Shown piece by piece: positions 43,276 through 51,599 of a DNA stretch of 64,000 bases. Made by a program: the position numbers and the translations under genes. Location of the stretch: NCBI GenBank assembly GCA_965223435.1, contig CBDCWQ010000020.1:1121364-1185363 (forward strand), written 5' to 3'. Source of the stretch: CBDCWQ01 sp965223435. GTDB lineage: Bacteria > Myxococcota > Kuafuiibacteriia > Kuafuiibacteriales > Kuafuiibacteriaceae. Position 1 is the first letter of the stretch. Every line of letters begins with the position of its first letter. The notes beneath the pieces are model-generated. The model did no database searches. It was not told the DNA's origin and worked only from the letters and a program-made list of their open reading frames with translations.

Positions 43276-43723
43276 GGTCCTTTCAATGGGTAGCGCCCAA
43301 CCGAGCGCGCTGTCAAACCACGAGGTACTCCTGAAACGTACATCGATGTGGAGTGATGACAATAAAAATTGCTGCGCTGGGTTGAGCTTGAGGCGCAGGA
43401 AAAAGGGGCAAGCTCTTGAGTGCGGATGTGTGGGGCAGGCGGACCTGTCCCGACCCTGACCCATAGGTTCGGCCCAAAAGATCTGGTTTTTCGAGGGTCG
43501 AACTCGGGGCGTAGCGGGCGGCGAGGGCGCTGTGCAAGAATGCTGCGGCAAAGCGAACAGTCGCGCAAGGCCTTGACCCTTTGGGGCACAAGAAGGGGCC
43601 CCGTTGCGGCAAAGGGGGCCCGCCCCCCCAGGAACGAAGCGCTCGTGAGGGGGCCATACCCCCCATTTGGGCGCGAAAACGAGGGGATCTGAGTTGGCAC
43701 GAAACTGGCTGTGCTATGAGGCC
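43276..43723. other. Divergent regulatory region between Glt-like operon and MYXO-CTERM gene
   Basis: This 448-base stretch separates two divergent operons. It contains a sigma54-like -24/-12 element (43695-43709), a GGGGG/CCCCC hairpin and two copies of TGCGGCAAAG (43544 and 43605). I see no protein gene in it; longer open frames are GC-rich shadows. Confidence 0.5.
43695..43709 (+). promoter_or_regulatory. Putative sigma54 promoter of the MYXO-CTERM gene
   Basis: TGGCAC-N5-TGGC matches the -24 box fully and the -12 box except for one base (TTGC expected), with correct spacing between GG and GC. Transcription would begin about 3 bases before the ATG at 43724, so the mRNA would be almost leaderless. 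A sigma54 activator of the FHA type is present at 12419. Confidence 0.35.
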
Positions 43724-45043
43724 ATGAGCAAGGGAATCAATCTGTGGGCAACATCTTTGGTGGCAGGGCTGGTCTTCGCCATGCCACCCGGCGCGTTTGC
43801 GCAGAACTCCGGCGACAACGGCGGTGAATGTTCGGGTGGCCTCTGTGGTACACCGGAGCAGACCGGTGGTGGCGGTGGTGGTGGCGGTGGCGCCGCGATT
43901 CTCATCAACAACACCGACATCGGTGACACCTATGGTCCCTCAGACGACTATGACAACGACGGTCTTGAGGACGACTTCGACAATTGTATTTTTGCGTCGA
44001 ACCCGGATCAGACCGACACCGATGGTGACCAAGTCGGTGATGCCTGTGACATCTGCCTCGATGCCGCGGATCCGAACCAAGCGGACGCGGATTCGGACGG
44101 AATCGGGGATGCCTGTGACCCAGACATCGATGACGACGGTATCGCGAATACCGCGGATCTTTGCACCCATATCCCGAATCCGTCGCAGCTTGATACCGAC
44201 GGAGATGGGTTGGGCAACGCGTGCGATGCCGACGATGACAACGACGGGATCAACGACCCCGACGATGTATGTCCCCTTTCGGCGGACCCCAATTCGCCCC
44301 AGTGCGTATCCCACACCGACGACGATGGCGTTCCGGACCATGTGGACAACTGCTTGGCGGTTTCCAACTTTCTCCAAAAGGACCAAGACCAAGATGGCAT
44401 CGGCGATGCCTGCGACGGAGACCTGGACGGTGACGGCGTTCCAAACGCGCAGGATAACTGCGCGGACGTCGCCAACCAGGACCTGAAGGATACCGACCGG
44501 GACGGACACGGTGACCTATGCGACGACCACTTTTGCTTTGTCCTGGACCGGAACGCGCCCGACCAGTGCCTCGACCCCAACACGACCTTTACGGTGTTGG
44601 CTCGGCCGGAAGTGACGATGAACGTCAACGAGGATCGCATCTTGGAGGTCTTCAGCAACCGGGAGAACGTGGCCATGCGCTATACCTGGCAGGTTCTGGA
44701 TGGTCCTGACGGCGATCGGGGCAGCGTGAAGTTCCCTGCTGGTTCGGTCACGGTTTCGAACCTCTTCCGGTACAACTACTTTTCTGGCCAAGAAGCGAAG
44801 TTTCGGCCGGAACGGCCGGGCACTTACACCGTCAGGCTGAGCGCTGAGCTGATTTTCGATGATACTGAATTCAGCGGACGCAACACCAGTGAGGCGGTGA
44901 TGACCATTCACGCTGTAGACGGTGAAGGTGCCGGTGGGTGTGAGTGTGTGAGCGGTCTGCCAGGGGCAAGTGGTTTTGGGTGGTCTTTTGCGCTGGTGGG
45001 TGGTCTTGGTCTCTTCCTCTACCGAAGGCGACGACTTGTGTAG
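43724..45043 (+). CDS. MYXO-CTERM-like surface protein with thrombospondin type-3 repeats
   Basis: The 439-residue protein has a signal peptide (LWATSLVAGLVFAMPPGAFA), a Gly-rich stretch and at least six calcium-type Asp repeats with Cys (DNDGLEDDFDNCIFASNPDQTD, DSDGIGDACDPDIDDDG, DTDGDGLGNACDADDDNDG). A beta domain follows, then a C-terminal sorting-like end: GGCECVSGLPG, a hydrophobic helix (WSFALVGGLGLFLY) and RRRR. That pattern (Cys near a Pro-containing linker, helix, Arg cluster) matches the MYXO-CTERM signal for cell-surface anchoring in myxobacteria. Start ATG 43724. It is adjacent to a Glt-like machine, consistent with a surface role. Confidence 0.82.
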   Translation: MSKGINLWATSLVAGLVFAMPPGAFAQNSGDNGGECSGGLCGTPEQTGGGGGGGGGAAILINNTDIGDTYGPSDDYDNDGLEDDFDNCIFASNPDQTDTDGDQVGDACDICLDAADPNQADADSDGIGDACDPDIDDDGIANTADLCTHIPNPSQLDTDGDGLGNACDADDDNDGINDPDDVCPLSADPNSPQCVSHTDDDGVPDHVDNCLAVSNFLQKDQDQDGIGDACDGDLDGDGVPNAQDNCADVANQDLKDTDRDGHGDLCDDHFCFVLDRNAPDQCLDPNTTFTVLARPEVTMNVNEDRILEVFSNRENVAMRYTWQVLDGPDGDRGSVKFPAGSVTVSNLFRYNYFSGQEAKFRPERPGTYTVRLSAELIFDDTEFSGRNTSEAVMTIHAVDGEGAGGCECVSGLPGASGFGWSFALVGGLGLFLYRRRRLV

Positions 45044-45061
45044 GGCTTTGGAGTAGCGATG

Positions 45062-45077
45062 CTTGTCGCGCGACAAG
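45062..45077. promoter_or_regulatory. Perfect 16-base palindrome after the MYXO-CTERM gene
   Basis: CTTGTCGC-GCGACAAG is fully self-complementary. It lies 18 bases after the stop codon and before the strong terminator. It might be an operator for the vWA gene that follows, or part of the transcript end. Confidence 0.4.
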
Positions 45078-45098
45078 TCGGAACATGAGAGTGTGATC

Positions 45099-45128
45099 AG
45101 GCGAACCTTCGGGTTCGCCTTTTCGCGT
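45099..45128 (+). terminator. Strong rho-independent terminator with UUCG loop
   Basis: AGGCGAACC-TTCG-GGTTCGCCT forms a 9-bp perfect stem with a UUCG tetraloop, followed by a T-rich stretch. It ends the MYXO-CTERM gene transcript just before the vWA gene starts. Confidence 0.85.
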
Positions 45129-45148
45129 TTGTGAAGAGGAGGAAAACG

Positions 45149-47002
45149 GTGTCGGTTCTTGCTATCCATTGCCCGCCGTGTAGGCGGAGCGTTTTTGCGC
45201 CTCACCTTCTCGCGCTTATGGGTTCTGTGGTCCTTTCCTGCACGGACGGCGGTCTACAGGTTATCGATGACGTTGAAGTGACCTTCGTCGACAACCTTTT
45301 AGAGATCGAAGGAACGGTGTGCACCGACCCGCCGCGACCGACCGACTTCCCGGTCAAAATCCTTTTTATTATCGATGGCTCTCAAAGCATGCAGTTTGTC
45401 GACAACCCTACGCGCCGCGCGCTGTCCGTAGAAGAAGTTATTCTTCGCTTGAGGGCCAGTCCTCAGGTGTCTTTTGGCATCATCAGCTTCAATGCGGTGA
45501 ACGAAGTGTTGACCAAACCGGGTTCGTCTATTACCGCGGGCGACCCCTTTGGTGTCGATTTGAGCGGGGCGTTTACGCGTGATCAGCAGGTGCTCCAAAA
45601 CGCTGTGCAGGGTCTGCGCATTGCGGACTCGGTGACCGACTACCAGGGTGCCTTTTCAACGGCCTTTCAAGTGCTCACCCAAGACATGCTTGCCGTATCT
45701 TCCGCGGAATTGGCCCGCACCAAATACGTGCTGTTGTTTTTGTCGGATGGGGATCCCTTTCCCAAGTGCTGCAGCCAAGAGAGTGAGCGGGCGGGACTCT
45801 GTGATGCCTCAACCAATATTTTCTTTTGCGAGAATCCGGATGCGATTCGTGCCAACCCAACCCAGCTTCCCTATTTGGCGCGGAGCGAAGACTACAATCA
45901 GCCTTACCAGATCAATGCTGCGGTCCAAGACATCATGGACTTGGCCGAGAATTTTGGTGTGGGCGAACTTCGATTGCATACCGCTTTTTTGTTCGACCCA
46001 AGCCTGGTCGGCGCGCTTGATGCCAATGGTTGCTACACCATCGGGACCGTGAATTTCGTGTGTCCGGAGCCAGCGAGAGCTCTTTTAGGCGGGCTTGCAG
46101 ACATCGGCCAGGGAGTCTTTCGTGATTTCTCGAGTGCGCAGGAGATCGATTTTTTGGGCTTCGATCTCACGACGATCAAAAGAGAAAACGCTTTGAAGAA
46201 CCTCATCGTTTCCAACAGCAATGTCATTGCGACCCAATCGGGCCTGTTGGTGGATAGCGATGGCGACGGTCTTTCGGATGACCTTGAGTTTGAGAACGGA
46301 TTGAATCGCCTAAGTCGAGACTCCGATGGGGATGGCTTTGGGGACAATATCGAGTGGACACTCCGGCGAGGGGGCTTGGATCCAGCGGTGGCGAGCCCAG
46401 GCTGCGACGACAGCCGTGAACTGTCTGATGGCAACGACCGAGACGGTCTTTTGCTTTGTGAAGAACTCTTGCTGAGAACCTCTACGGAGCTCTTTGATAC
46501 CGATGCCGATGGGGTGCCGGACGGCTTGGAGCTTCTCAGTGGGACGGATCCATCCAAAGCCGATGCGCTGTCTGACTCCGATCTCGATGGCGTATCCAAT
46601 GGTGATGAAATTCGGATTCACACTTCGGTGGGTGTGGGGGAGGGGTCGGCCAGGCCGAGCTTGGCCTACAGGTACCAAACCTCGGAGCTAGAACCGGATA
46701 AGGATGGCGGTCGGTGTTATGGGTTTACGGTCAAAAACGTGCAGCTACAAACCCCCATTGCGCGCCCCGGCGAGGCCGATAGCTTTGGCCGAAACGACAT
46801 CTTTGTTTATGTGGCGCAAGCGCCCTTTGATGACCCGAACGACTTTGGGAGCTTCAAGCTGGCCTGCGTGCGCTCCCGCTATGTTGCGCCTGATTTTAAG
46901 GATCCTCCGGGGGGTGTGGTGACACTCAAACCCGAAGACTTTAAAGACCCAGATGCGCTGGATCTGGCCGCCGACTGTGTGGGACTCACAGCGAAACCGT
47001 AG
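45149..47002 (+). CDS. vWA domain lipoprotein with calcium repeats, intact MIDAS
   Basis: The 617-residue protein starts at GTG 45149, which has a clear AGGAGG at 45137-45142; the GTG at 45131 is less well placed. The signal ends SVVLSC (lipobox). The vWA domain has the metal site intact (LFIIDGSQSMQF, then LFLSDGDPFP). It is followed by Asp-rich repeats (DSDGDGLSDDLE, DSDGDGFGDNIE, DTDADGVPDGLE) and a C-terminal beta domain (NDIFVYVAQAPFDDPNDF). Lipidated vWA adhesins with a MIDAS site, such as CglB, bind ligands for myxobacterial gliding. Its place beside the Glt-like operon suggests a similar role. It is paralogous to the genes at 15217 and 47059. Confidence 0.82.
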   Translation: MSVLAIHCPPCRRSVFAPHLLALMGSVVLSCTDGGLQVIDDVEVTFVDNLLEIEGTVCTDPPRPTDFPVKILFIIDGSQSMQFVDNPTRRALSVEEVILRLRASPQVSFGIISFNAVNEVLTKPGSSITAGDPFGVDLSGAFTRDQQVLQNAVQGLRIADSVTDYQGAFSTAFQVLTQDMLAVSSAELARTKYVLLFLSDGDPFPKCCSQESERAGLCDASTNIFFCENPDAIRANPTQLPYLARSEDYNQPYQINAAVQDIMDLAENFGVGELRLHTAFLFDPSLVGALDANGCYTIGTVNFVCPEPARALLGGLADIGQGVFRDFSSAQEIDFLGFDLTTIKRENALKNLIVSNSNVIATQSGLLVDSDGDGLSDDLEFENGLNRLSRDSDGDGFGDNIEWTLRRGGLDPAVASPGCDDSRELSDGNDRDGLLLCEELLLRTSTELFDTDADGVPDGLELLSGTDPSKADALSDSDLDGVSNGDEIRIHTSVGVGEGSARPSLAYRYQTSELEPDKDGGRCYGFTVKNVQLQTPIARPGEADSFGRNDIFVYVAQAPFDDPNDFGSFKLACVRSRYVAPDFKDPPGGVVTLKPEDFKDPDALDLAADCVGLTAKP

Positions 47003-47058
47003 GTGTGGGGATTACAAGGAGCGTGTTCGGGGACTGCCACAAAGGCTCGTTACGGGGT

Positions 47059-48867
47059 ATGACCAGAGCACAAAGGAGATCGGAACGCGCGTTGGAAGGG
47101 CTGATCAATTCGACCTATCGAACCCTTGGGCTCTTGCCTCTGTTTTTGGCGTGCACCGACGTTGATCTGTTTCAAACACCGGGATTGGGAGACGGTCCGG
47201 TGGACAACAAGTTGGCCATCCAGTCGAATTTTTGCACCGAAGATCCCACAACGCTGGACTTTCCGGTCAAGATTCTTTTTGTCGTCGACACCAGCCAGTC
47301 GATGGTTCGAACCGATCCAGGGGGGCGCCGGCTGACCGCAGTTCAAGAAGTTGTGGATGCCTACATTCAAGATCCCGGTGTGGAGTTTGGCATCATCCAG
47401 TTTGCGGCCGCGACCAATGTGTTGACCCAAAATGCCATGGGCAACGATGGCTTTACGCGAGACCAGACCGAGCTTGACAACGCGATCGTGCGTTTGGGCT
47501 TGGCCGAGCAGCCCACCGACTACGAAAGCGCATTGGCAAACATCCATCGGGTATTGAGCGACGACATGATGAACGCCGACGAAGAGGACCTGGCGCGTTC
47601 GAAATATTCGATCATCTTCTTGTCCGACGGGTTGCCCAATCCGGTCCTCCCTCCCAACAACACCCGAAGCTCCATCTTGGAAAGGGTTGGCGAAATCGCG
47701 GAGCTTCAACGGGTGCATCGCCCCAAAGAAATTCGACTCCATACGACGCTGGTATTGGGCGCCCTCGGAACCGGGGCGAGGTGCACCGATAACGATCTCG
47801 AAGGGGGCAACGGGCGGTGTCAATCCGAAACGACGGCTCAGACATGTGCGGCGGCGAGGGGGTGCCGGTGGATCGGCGTGCAAGAAGAAGCGGAGAGTCT
47901 CCTGTCTCTGATGGCCGATGTGGGCAACGGAACCTTTCGAAGCTTTGCCAATGGGGAGGAAATCAACTTCTTGAAGTTTGATTTTACCTCCATTCGCCGG
48001 GTCTTCACCCTGAAAAGTCTGCTTGCGGTCAATCTTAACGCCCGGCCAAGTCTTGTTTTTGCTGGGCGCAACGATCGGATTGGACGTGCCAGTCCGGATT
48101 CGGACGGAGACGGACTGAGTGACGACGAGGAGCTCAACGTGGGGACCGACCGATTGATTCAAGATACCGACGACGATGGCTTCAGCGATTTTTTGGAGGT
48201 GCGCCTGGCATCGTCGGGCTTTGATCCATTGGACCCCACCGACGCAGACTGTACCGAAGGTTTGGACCGGGTAGACACCGATGGGGACGGTCTTTTGGAT
48301 TGCGAGGAGCGGTTTGTGGGTACCCGTCGCAGCTTTGAAGATTCCGACGCCGATGGGTTTCCCGATGTGGTTGAGCTTCGTAACGGAACCAACCCCGTGG
48401 CCGATGACTCTCGAGCCGACCTCGATTTCGACTCTGCACCCAATGCCGCTGAGATTCGAGGGCACTCAGACCCGGTGTTGAACGATGCGGCCCAGCGTTC
48501 TTCGATCGCGTACCGCTACGAAGTCAAGAATCGGACCCTCGATGATCTCCCGGTAGGCGACCCGCGAATTCAGATCGTTCAGGCTGGTCGGTCTTGTTAC
48601 GATTTTAGGGTCAGCAACGTGACCCTCGCGCACACCCAAGCTTCGGGGCGAAACCGCATCTTCCTTTATGTGGATCAAGCACCGTTTGATGACCCGTCGG
48701 ATTTTGGCACCTTTCGCATTGCGTGTGTGGAGCAGACTTACATTTTTCCTGATTTTCGCGACCCGCCGTTTCCGGAGGTCGAAATTCCCTCGGATGCGTT
48801 TCATCGCCCGACGGACTTTGATCCTGAAACCCATTGTTTGACTGGGAATCCCGTCAAAAGCCCATAG
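47059..48867 (+). CDS. vWA domain lipoprotein with calcium repeats, intact MIDAS
   Basis: The 602-residue protein starts at ATG 47059 with a signal ending LPLFLAC (lipobox). The vWA metal site is intact (LFVVDTSQSM, later FLSDGLPNP). A Cys-rich insert (CRWIGVQEE region) precedes the calcium repeats DSDGDGLSDDEE, DTDDDGFSDFLE, DTDGDGLLDCEE and DSDADGFPDVVE and a C-terminal domain (FLYVDQAPFDDPSDFG). It closely resembles the protein at 45149 (tandem paralogues). The next lipoprotein gene follows after 11 bases. A surface-adhesin role linked to the neighbouring Glt-like machine is inferred. Confidence 0.8.
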   Translation: MTRAQRRSERALEGLINSTYRTLGLLPLFLACTDVDLFQTPGLGDGPVDNKLAIQSNFCTEDPTTLDFPVKILFVVDTSQSMVRTDPGGRRLTAVQEVVDAYIQDPGVEFGIIQFAAATNVLTQNAMGNDGFTRDQTELDNAIVRLGLAEQPTDYESALANIHRVLSDDMMNADEEDLARSKYSIIFLSDGLPNPVLPPNNTRSSILERVGEIAELQRVHRPKEIRLHTTLVLGALGTGARCTDNDLEGGNGRCQSETTAQTCAAARGCRWIGVQEEAESLLSLMADVGNGTFRSFANGEEINFLKFDFTSIRRVFTLKSLLAVNLNARPSLVFAGRNDRIGRASPDSDGDGLSDDEELNVGTDRLIQDTDDDGFSDFLEVRLASSGFDPLDPTDADCTEGLDRVDTDGDGLLDCEERFVGTRRSFEDSDADGFPDVVELRNGTNPVADDSRADLDFDSAPNAAEIRGHSDPVLNDAAQRSSIAYRYEVKNRTLDDLPVGDPRIQIVQAGRSCYDFRVSNVTLAHTQASGRNRIFLYVDQAPFDDPSDFGTFRIACVEQTYIFPDFRDPPFPEVEIPSDAFHRPTDFDPETHCLTGNPVKSP

Positions 48868-48878
48868 GAGACACTTTG

Positions 48879-50801
48879 ATGCTTCGTTCAGCTCTTGGCC
48901 TCGGCCTTGTCGGTTTGGTCTTTGGTTTTGTTGCCTGTGGGAGTCCGGAGGACACCAAGCCTACCGGTGACGCCGGCCCCATGGATGTTGCGGGGGTCGC
49001 CGACAACTGTACGGATACCACGGCCTGTGTCCTTGAGAACGCAGTCAGGAAGAGCGATTACATTGGGTTTGTGGGGGACACGGATCCGTGGGTCCTGATG
49101 GTGCCCACCCCGGGGAAGATTCTTCAGCTGATGGTCACCAACGATACAACCATCAGTCCGATACGGCTCCAGGTTGCGCTCTTTGGCCCCGATGGGAAGG
49201 CGCTGGTAACCAAAGGGTTTTCGGGCCAGGGCGTTCAGGTCGTCGATATTCAACTGGTGGCAAAAACGGCGGGTGAATATCGTGCGGTGGTTCGTGACAC
49301 GGGCAACGATGGCCTTGATCGCCGGAATGCCTATTTCATCCAGGCCACCCTGCTTGATGAAACCGATTCGAACGAGCCCAATGGGTTGGTCACCGAATCC
49401 ACGCCGGTCACCCTCGGTGCGCCTGTCAGGGGCACCCTCGGGGTTCAAGGCGACGAGGACTGGTTTCAGGTGGATGTCCCGCGGGATCGATTGATTCGCA
49501 TTGCGGTCGCGCCGGACCCCAAGGATGACTCACCGACGAGACTCCGGTGGCAACTTTGGGGGCCGGATGTGGTCTCGGACCCCGACAATGCCCAGGTCAT
49601 TGCGGATTCGCTTGAACCTGAAGGGGTTTGGGCGCCTGAGAACCGAGCGGTGGGAAACAAAGAAGGACGGTACTACATTCGTATTGAGGACGATCCTGCC
49701 GATGGACTGCATGCGGACCTCGGGAGGAACTACGCGCTCACAGTGACGCTTGAAAACGAACCCGACTCCAATGAAACGCCGGACCCCAATGAGGATCCGG
49801 GGTCGGCAACGGTGCTCTCGAGCGGAGCTCAGGTCACGGGTTACATCGCCGGCGTTTCCGACGTGGACTACTACGCGATCAATGTGCCCCGAAGGAATCA
49901 ACTCATTCAGGTGTCGGCGGACATGGGAACATCACCGGTTGATCTTTCATTTACGCTTTTTGATAAGGATGGCACCACGCTTATCTGCGAAGCCCGTGAT
50001 GGCGACCTGTGCAAAGCCACGCGGTTTCGTAGGGATGGGTCGACGCGGTCCCAGAATCTGAGGACATCCCATGTGGCCTCCGAGTCCGGCACGTATTTCC
50101 TCGTGGTTCGAGATTTTCAGGACAACGAATTCGATGCCGGCACGCCCTACACCCTTCGCGTCGATGTGCGAAATGATCCCGATGGCCGAGAAGACTTCAA
50201 GACCCCCAAGAGCGACAGCGAGGGTCGCGAGCAAGCCCAGGTCATCATGGCAAGCACCTCGACCAGCGGAAAGACCATCGAGTTTCCGGCGGTCACCGGG
50301 TACATTGGCTATGCCAACGATCAGGATTGGTACCGTTTTCACATCCCCGGTCCCCCAGACCCGACCGATACGGTGCATGCGGACCAAAATGGCGATTGGC
50401 TCATCCGGCTTGAACTTCAAATGCCGGCCAGCGAAGTAGAACTGCAAGCCTTCTTTTTCGGCACCGGCCGACGGTACGGCGGCTACGGGCAGCGCTGCCG
50501 CGGGCTCGTGAGCCCTGAAGACCCCGAGCCATGTCAATACAGCCCGGAGGACAACGCCGTAGACCTTGATGTGGGTGAGTCCGTAGGCAACTACGGCGGC
50601 GGACGTGAAAACTGCTTTGTGGTGTTTCGAGAAATGACCGGCCAGGGTGATCACTTCTTTAGGCTCACCGACCTCGATCGAGACGATTTTGACACCAACA
50701 GCCAGTACCGCCTCAAGGTCACCCTCACCGCGGGCTGTGCCACCAGCGGGCCCGAAATGAGCGCCTGCACCGGCGTCGCCAACTTCTGCGGCCGCCCCTA
50801 G
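48879..50801 (+). CDS. Lipoprotein with repeated PPC (pre-peptidase C-terminal)-like domains
   Basis: The 640-residue protein begins at ATG 48879 with GGAG 8 bases upstream. Its signal ends GFVAC (lipobox). It contains several PPC-type beta-sandwich domains with D-x-D-W/Y-F-type motifs: GDEDWFQVDVPRDRLIRIAV, SDVDYYAINVPRRNQLIQVSADM and ANDQDWYRFHIPG, plus GTYFLVVRDF. PPC domains often bind protein or help secretion and anchoring. It follows a vWA lipoprotein gene and probably belongs to the same operon and complex. Confidence 0.75.
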   Translation: MLRSALGLGLVGLVFGFVACGSPEDTKPTGDAGPMDVAGVADNCTDTTACVLENAVRKSDYIGFVGDTDPWVLMVPTPGKILQLMVTNDTTISPIRLQVALFGPDGKALVTKGFSGQGVQVVDIQLVAKTAGEYRAVVRDTGNDGLDRRNAYFIQATLLDETDSNEPNGLVTESTPVTLGAPVRGTLGVQGDEDWFQVDVPRDRLIRIAVAPDPKDDSPTRLRWQLWGPDVVSDPDNAQVIADSLEPEGVWAPENRAVGNKEGRYYIRIEDDPADGLHADLGRNYALTVTLENEPDSNETPDPNEDPGSATVLSSGAQVTGYIAGVSDVDYYAINVPRRNQLIQVSADMGTSPVDLSFTLFDKDGTTLICEARDGDLCKATRFRRDGSTRSQNLRTSHVASESGTYFLVVRDFQDNEFDAGTPYTLRVDVRNDPDGREDFKTPKSDSEGREQAQVIMASTSTSGKTIEFPAVTGYIGYANDQDWYRFHIPGPPDPTDTVHADQNGDWLIRLELQMPASEVELQAFFFGTGRRYGGYGQRCRGLVSPEDPEPCQYSPEDNAVDLDVGESVGNYGGGRENCFVVFREMTGQGDHFFRLTDLDRDDFDTNSQYRLKVTLTAGCATSGPEMSACTGVANFCGRP

Positions 50802-50870
50802 TCCTCGGGCTATCTCGACTCCAAAATCAATCAGGAAGCGATGGGGCACGGACGAGAAGGCAAAGCATAG

Positions 50871-50896
50871 CCTGGACTTGGACGTCCAGGTCCAGG
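50871..50896. repeat. 26-base inverted repeat between convergent genes
   Basis: CCTGGACTTGGAC-GTCCAGGTCCAGG is a 13-bp self-complementary arm pair with one G-T wobble. It lies between two convergent lipoprotein genes and could act as a bidirectional terminator hairpin, though no T-run follows. GTCCAGG is also repeated just downstream. Confidence 0.5.
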
Positions 50897-50931
50897 TCAG
50901 TCCAGGTCCTGGGGGTTATGAGATGCGCTCT

Positions 50932-51516
50932 TTAGTCGTAGGGGTCGGCGTCTGGAGGGCAAAGTTCGATGCCAAGGCGGAAGCCTGCCTCGGGTTTGTC
51001 GCCGGTGGGCTCCCATTGGGCGTCGGCGTTGCTCGGGCTGGCCACGGCGACGATCGGCAATTCGAAATTGGGAAAGTTCTGGGCGTTTGAGGCGACCCAG
51101 AGGGAGGCGGTGTCCCAGCCGGCGGCCTGGGGGCGGTATTCAAAGCTGAGGATGGCTATCTGGTTGGTGGTGAGGGTCAGGCTTTGGACCAAGGCGGGGT
51201 CCTTGGTGTGGCTGAGTCCGATCAGTTTGAAATGATCACGGGAAGCGTCCTGAAGGGTTGCGCTGGTGATTTCGAGGGGGTTGCGGCCGCGGTTTTGCAG
51301 TTGCACGCCGCGGGTGACTGTTTCGCCCACCTTGAGATGCCTCCGTTCGGACTCGGTGGCGGGTGTGGTTTTGTAGTTCAAGCAAATCGGACGCTCGCTT
51401 GGCCAGATTTGGGCCAAGTCGAAGTCGGCGCCATTTTCTTCAGGGGTGCTTCCGCAAGCGAGCGCCGCAGAAACAACCACAAGGCCCATACTTTTGACGA
51501 GAAAGAGATGTTGCAT
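50932..51516 (-). CDS. Lipoprotein with ASH/choice-of-anchor-like domain
   Basis: The 194-residue protein has a signal ending SAALAC (lipobox) and a linker. An immunoglobulin-like domain follows, resembling ASH/choice-of-anchor-D modules (VQLQNRGRNPLEITSATL, LTTNQIAILSFEYRPQAAG). Such domains mediate protein contacts. The start at 51516 gives a good signal. It is convergent with the PPC lipoprotein gene; its promoter lies in the short gap to 51600. Confidence 0.65.
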   Translation of the reverse strand: MQHLFLVKSMGLVVVSAALACGSTPEENGADFDLAQIWPSERPICLNYKTTPATESERRHLKVGETVTRGVQLQNRGRNPLEITSATLQDASRDHFKLIGLSHTKDPALVQSLTLTTNQIAILSFEYRPQAAGWDTASLWVASNAQNFPNFELPIVAVASPSNADAQWEPTGDKPEAGFRLGIELCPPDADPYD

Positions 51517-51599
51517 GTGCTTCGCATTTTAACATGCACTTCCGCCGGGCTCGTAGGGGTGGGGGCATCGGCCGAAAGGAAGGTGGGTTTCTCACCTGG

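Noticed and set aside
43920..44510. Repeated DNA that resembles a CRISPR array
   Set aside because: The repeats are protein-coding Asp-rich calcium motifs with varied DNA, not identical spaced repeats.
47050..48465. 471-residue open frame on the minus strand
   Set aside because: It is antisense to a vWA lipoprotein whose MIDAS and calcium repeats are clear.
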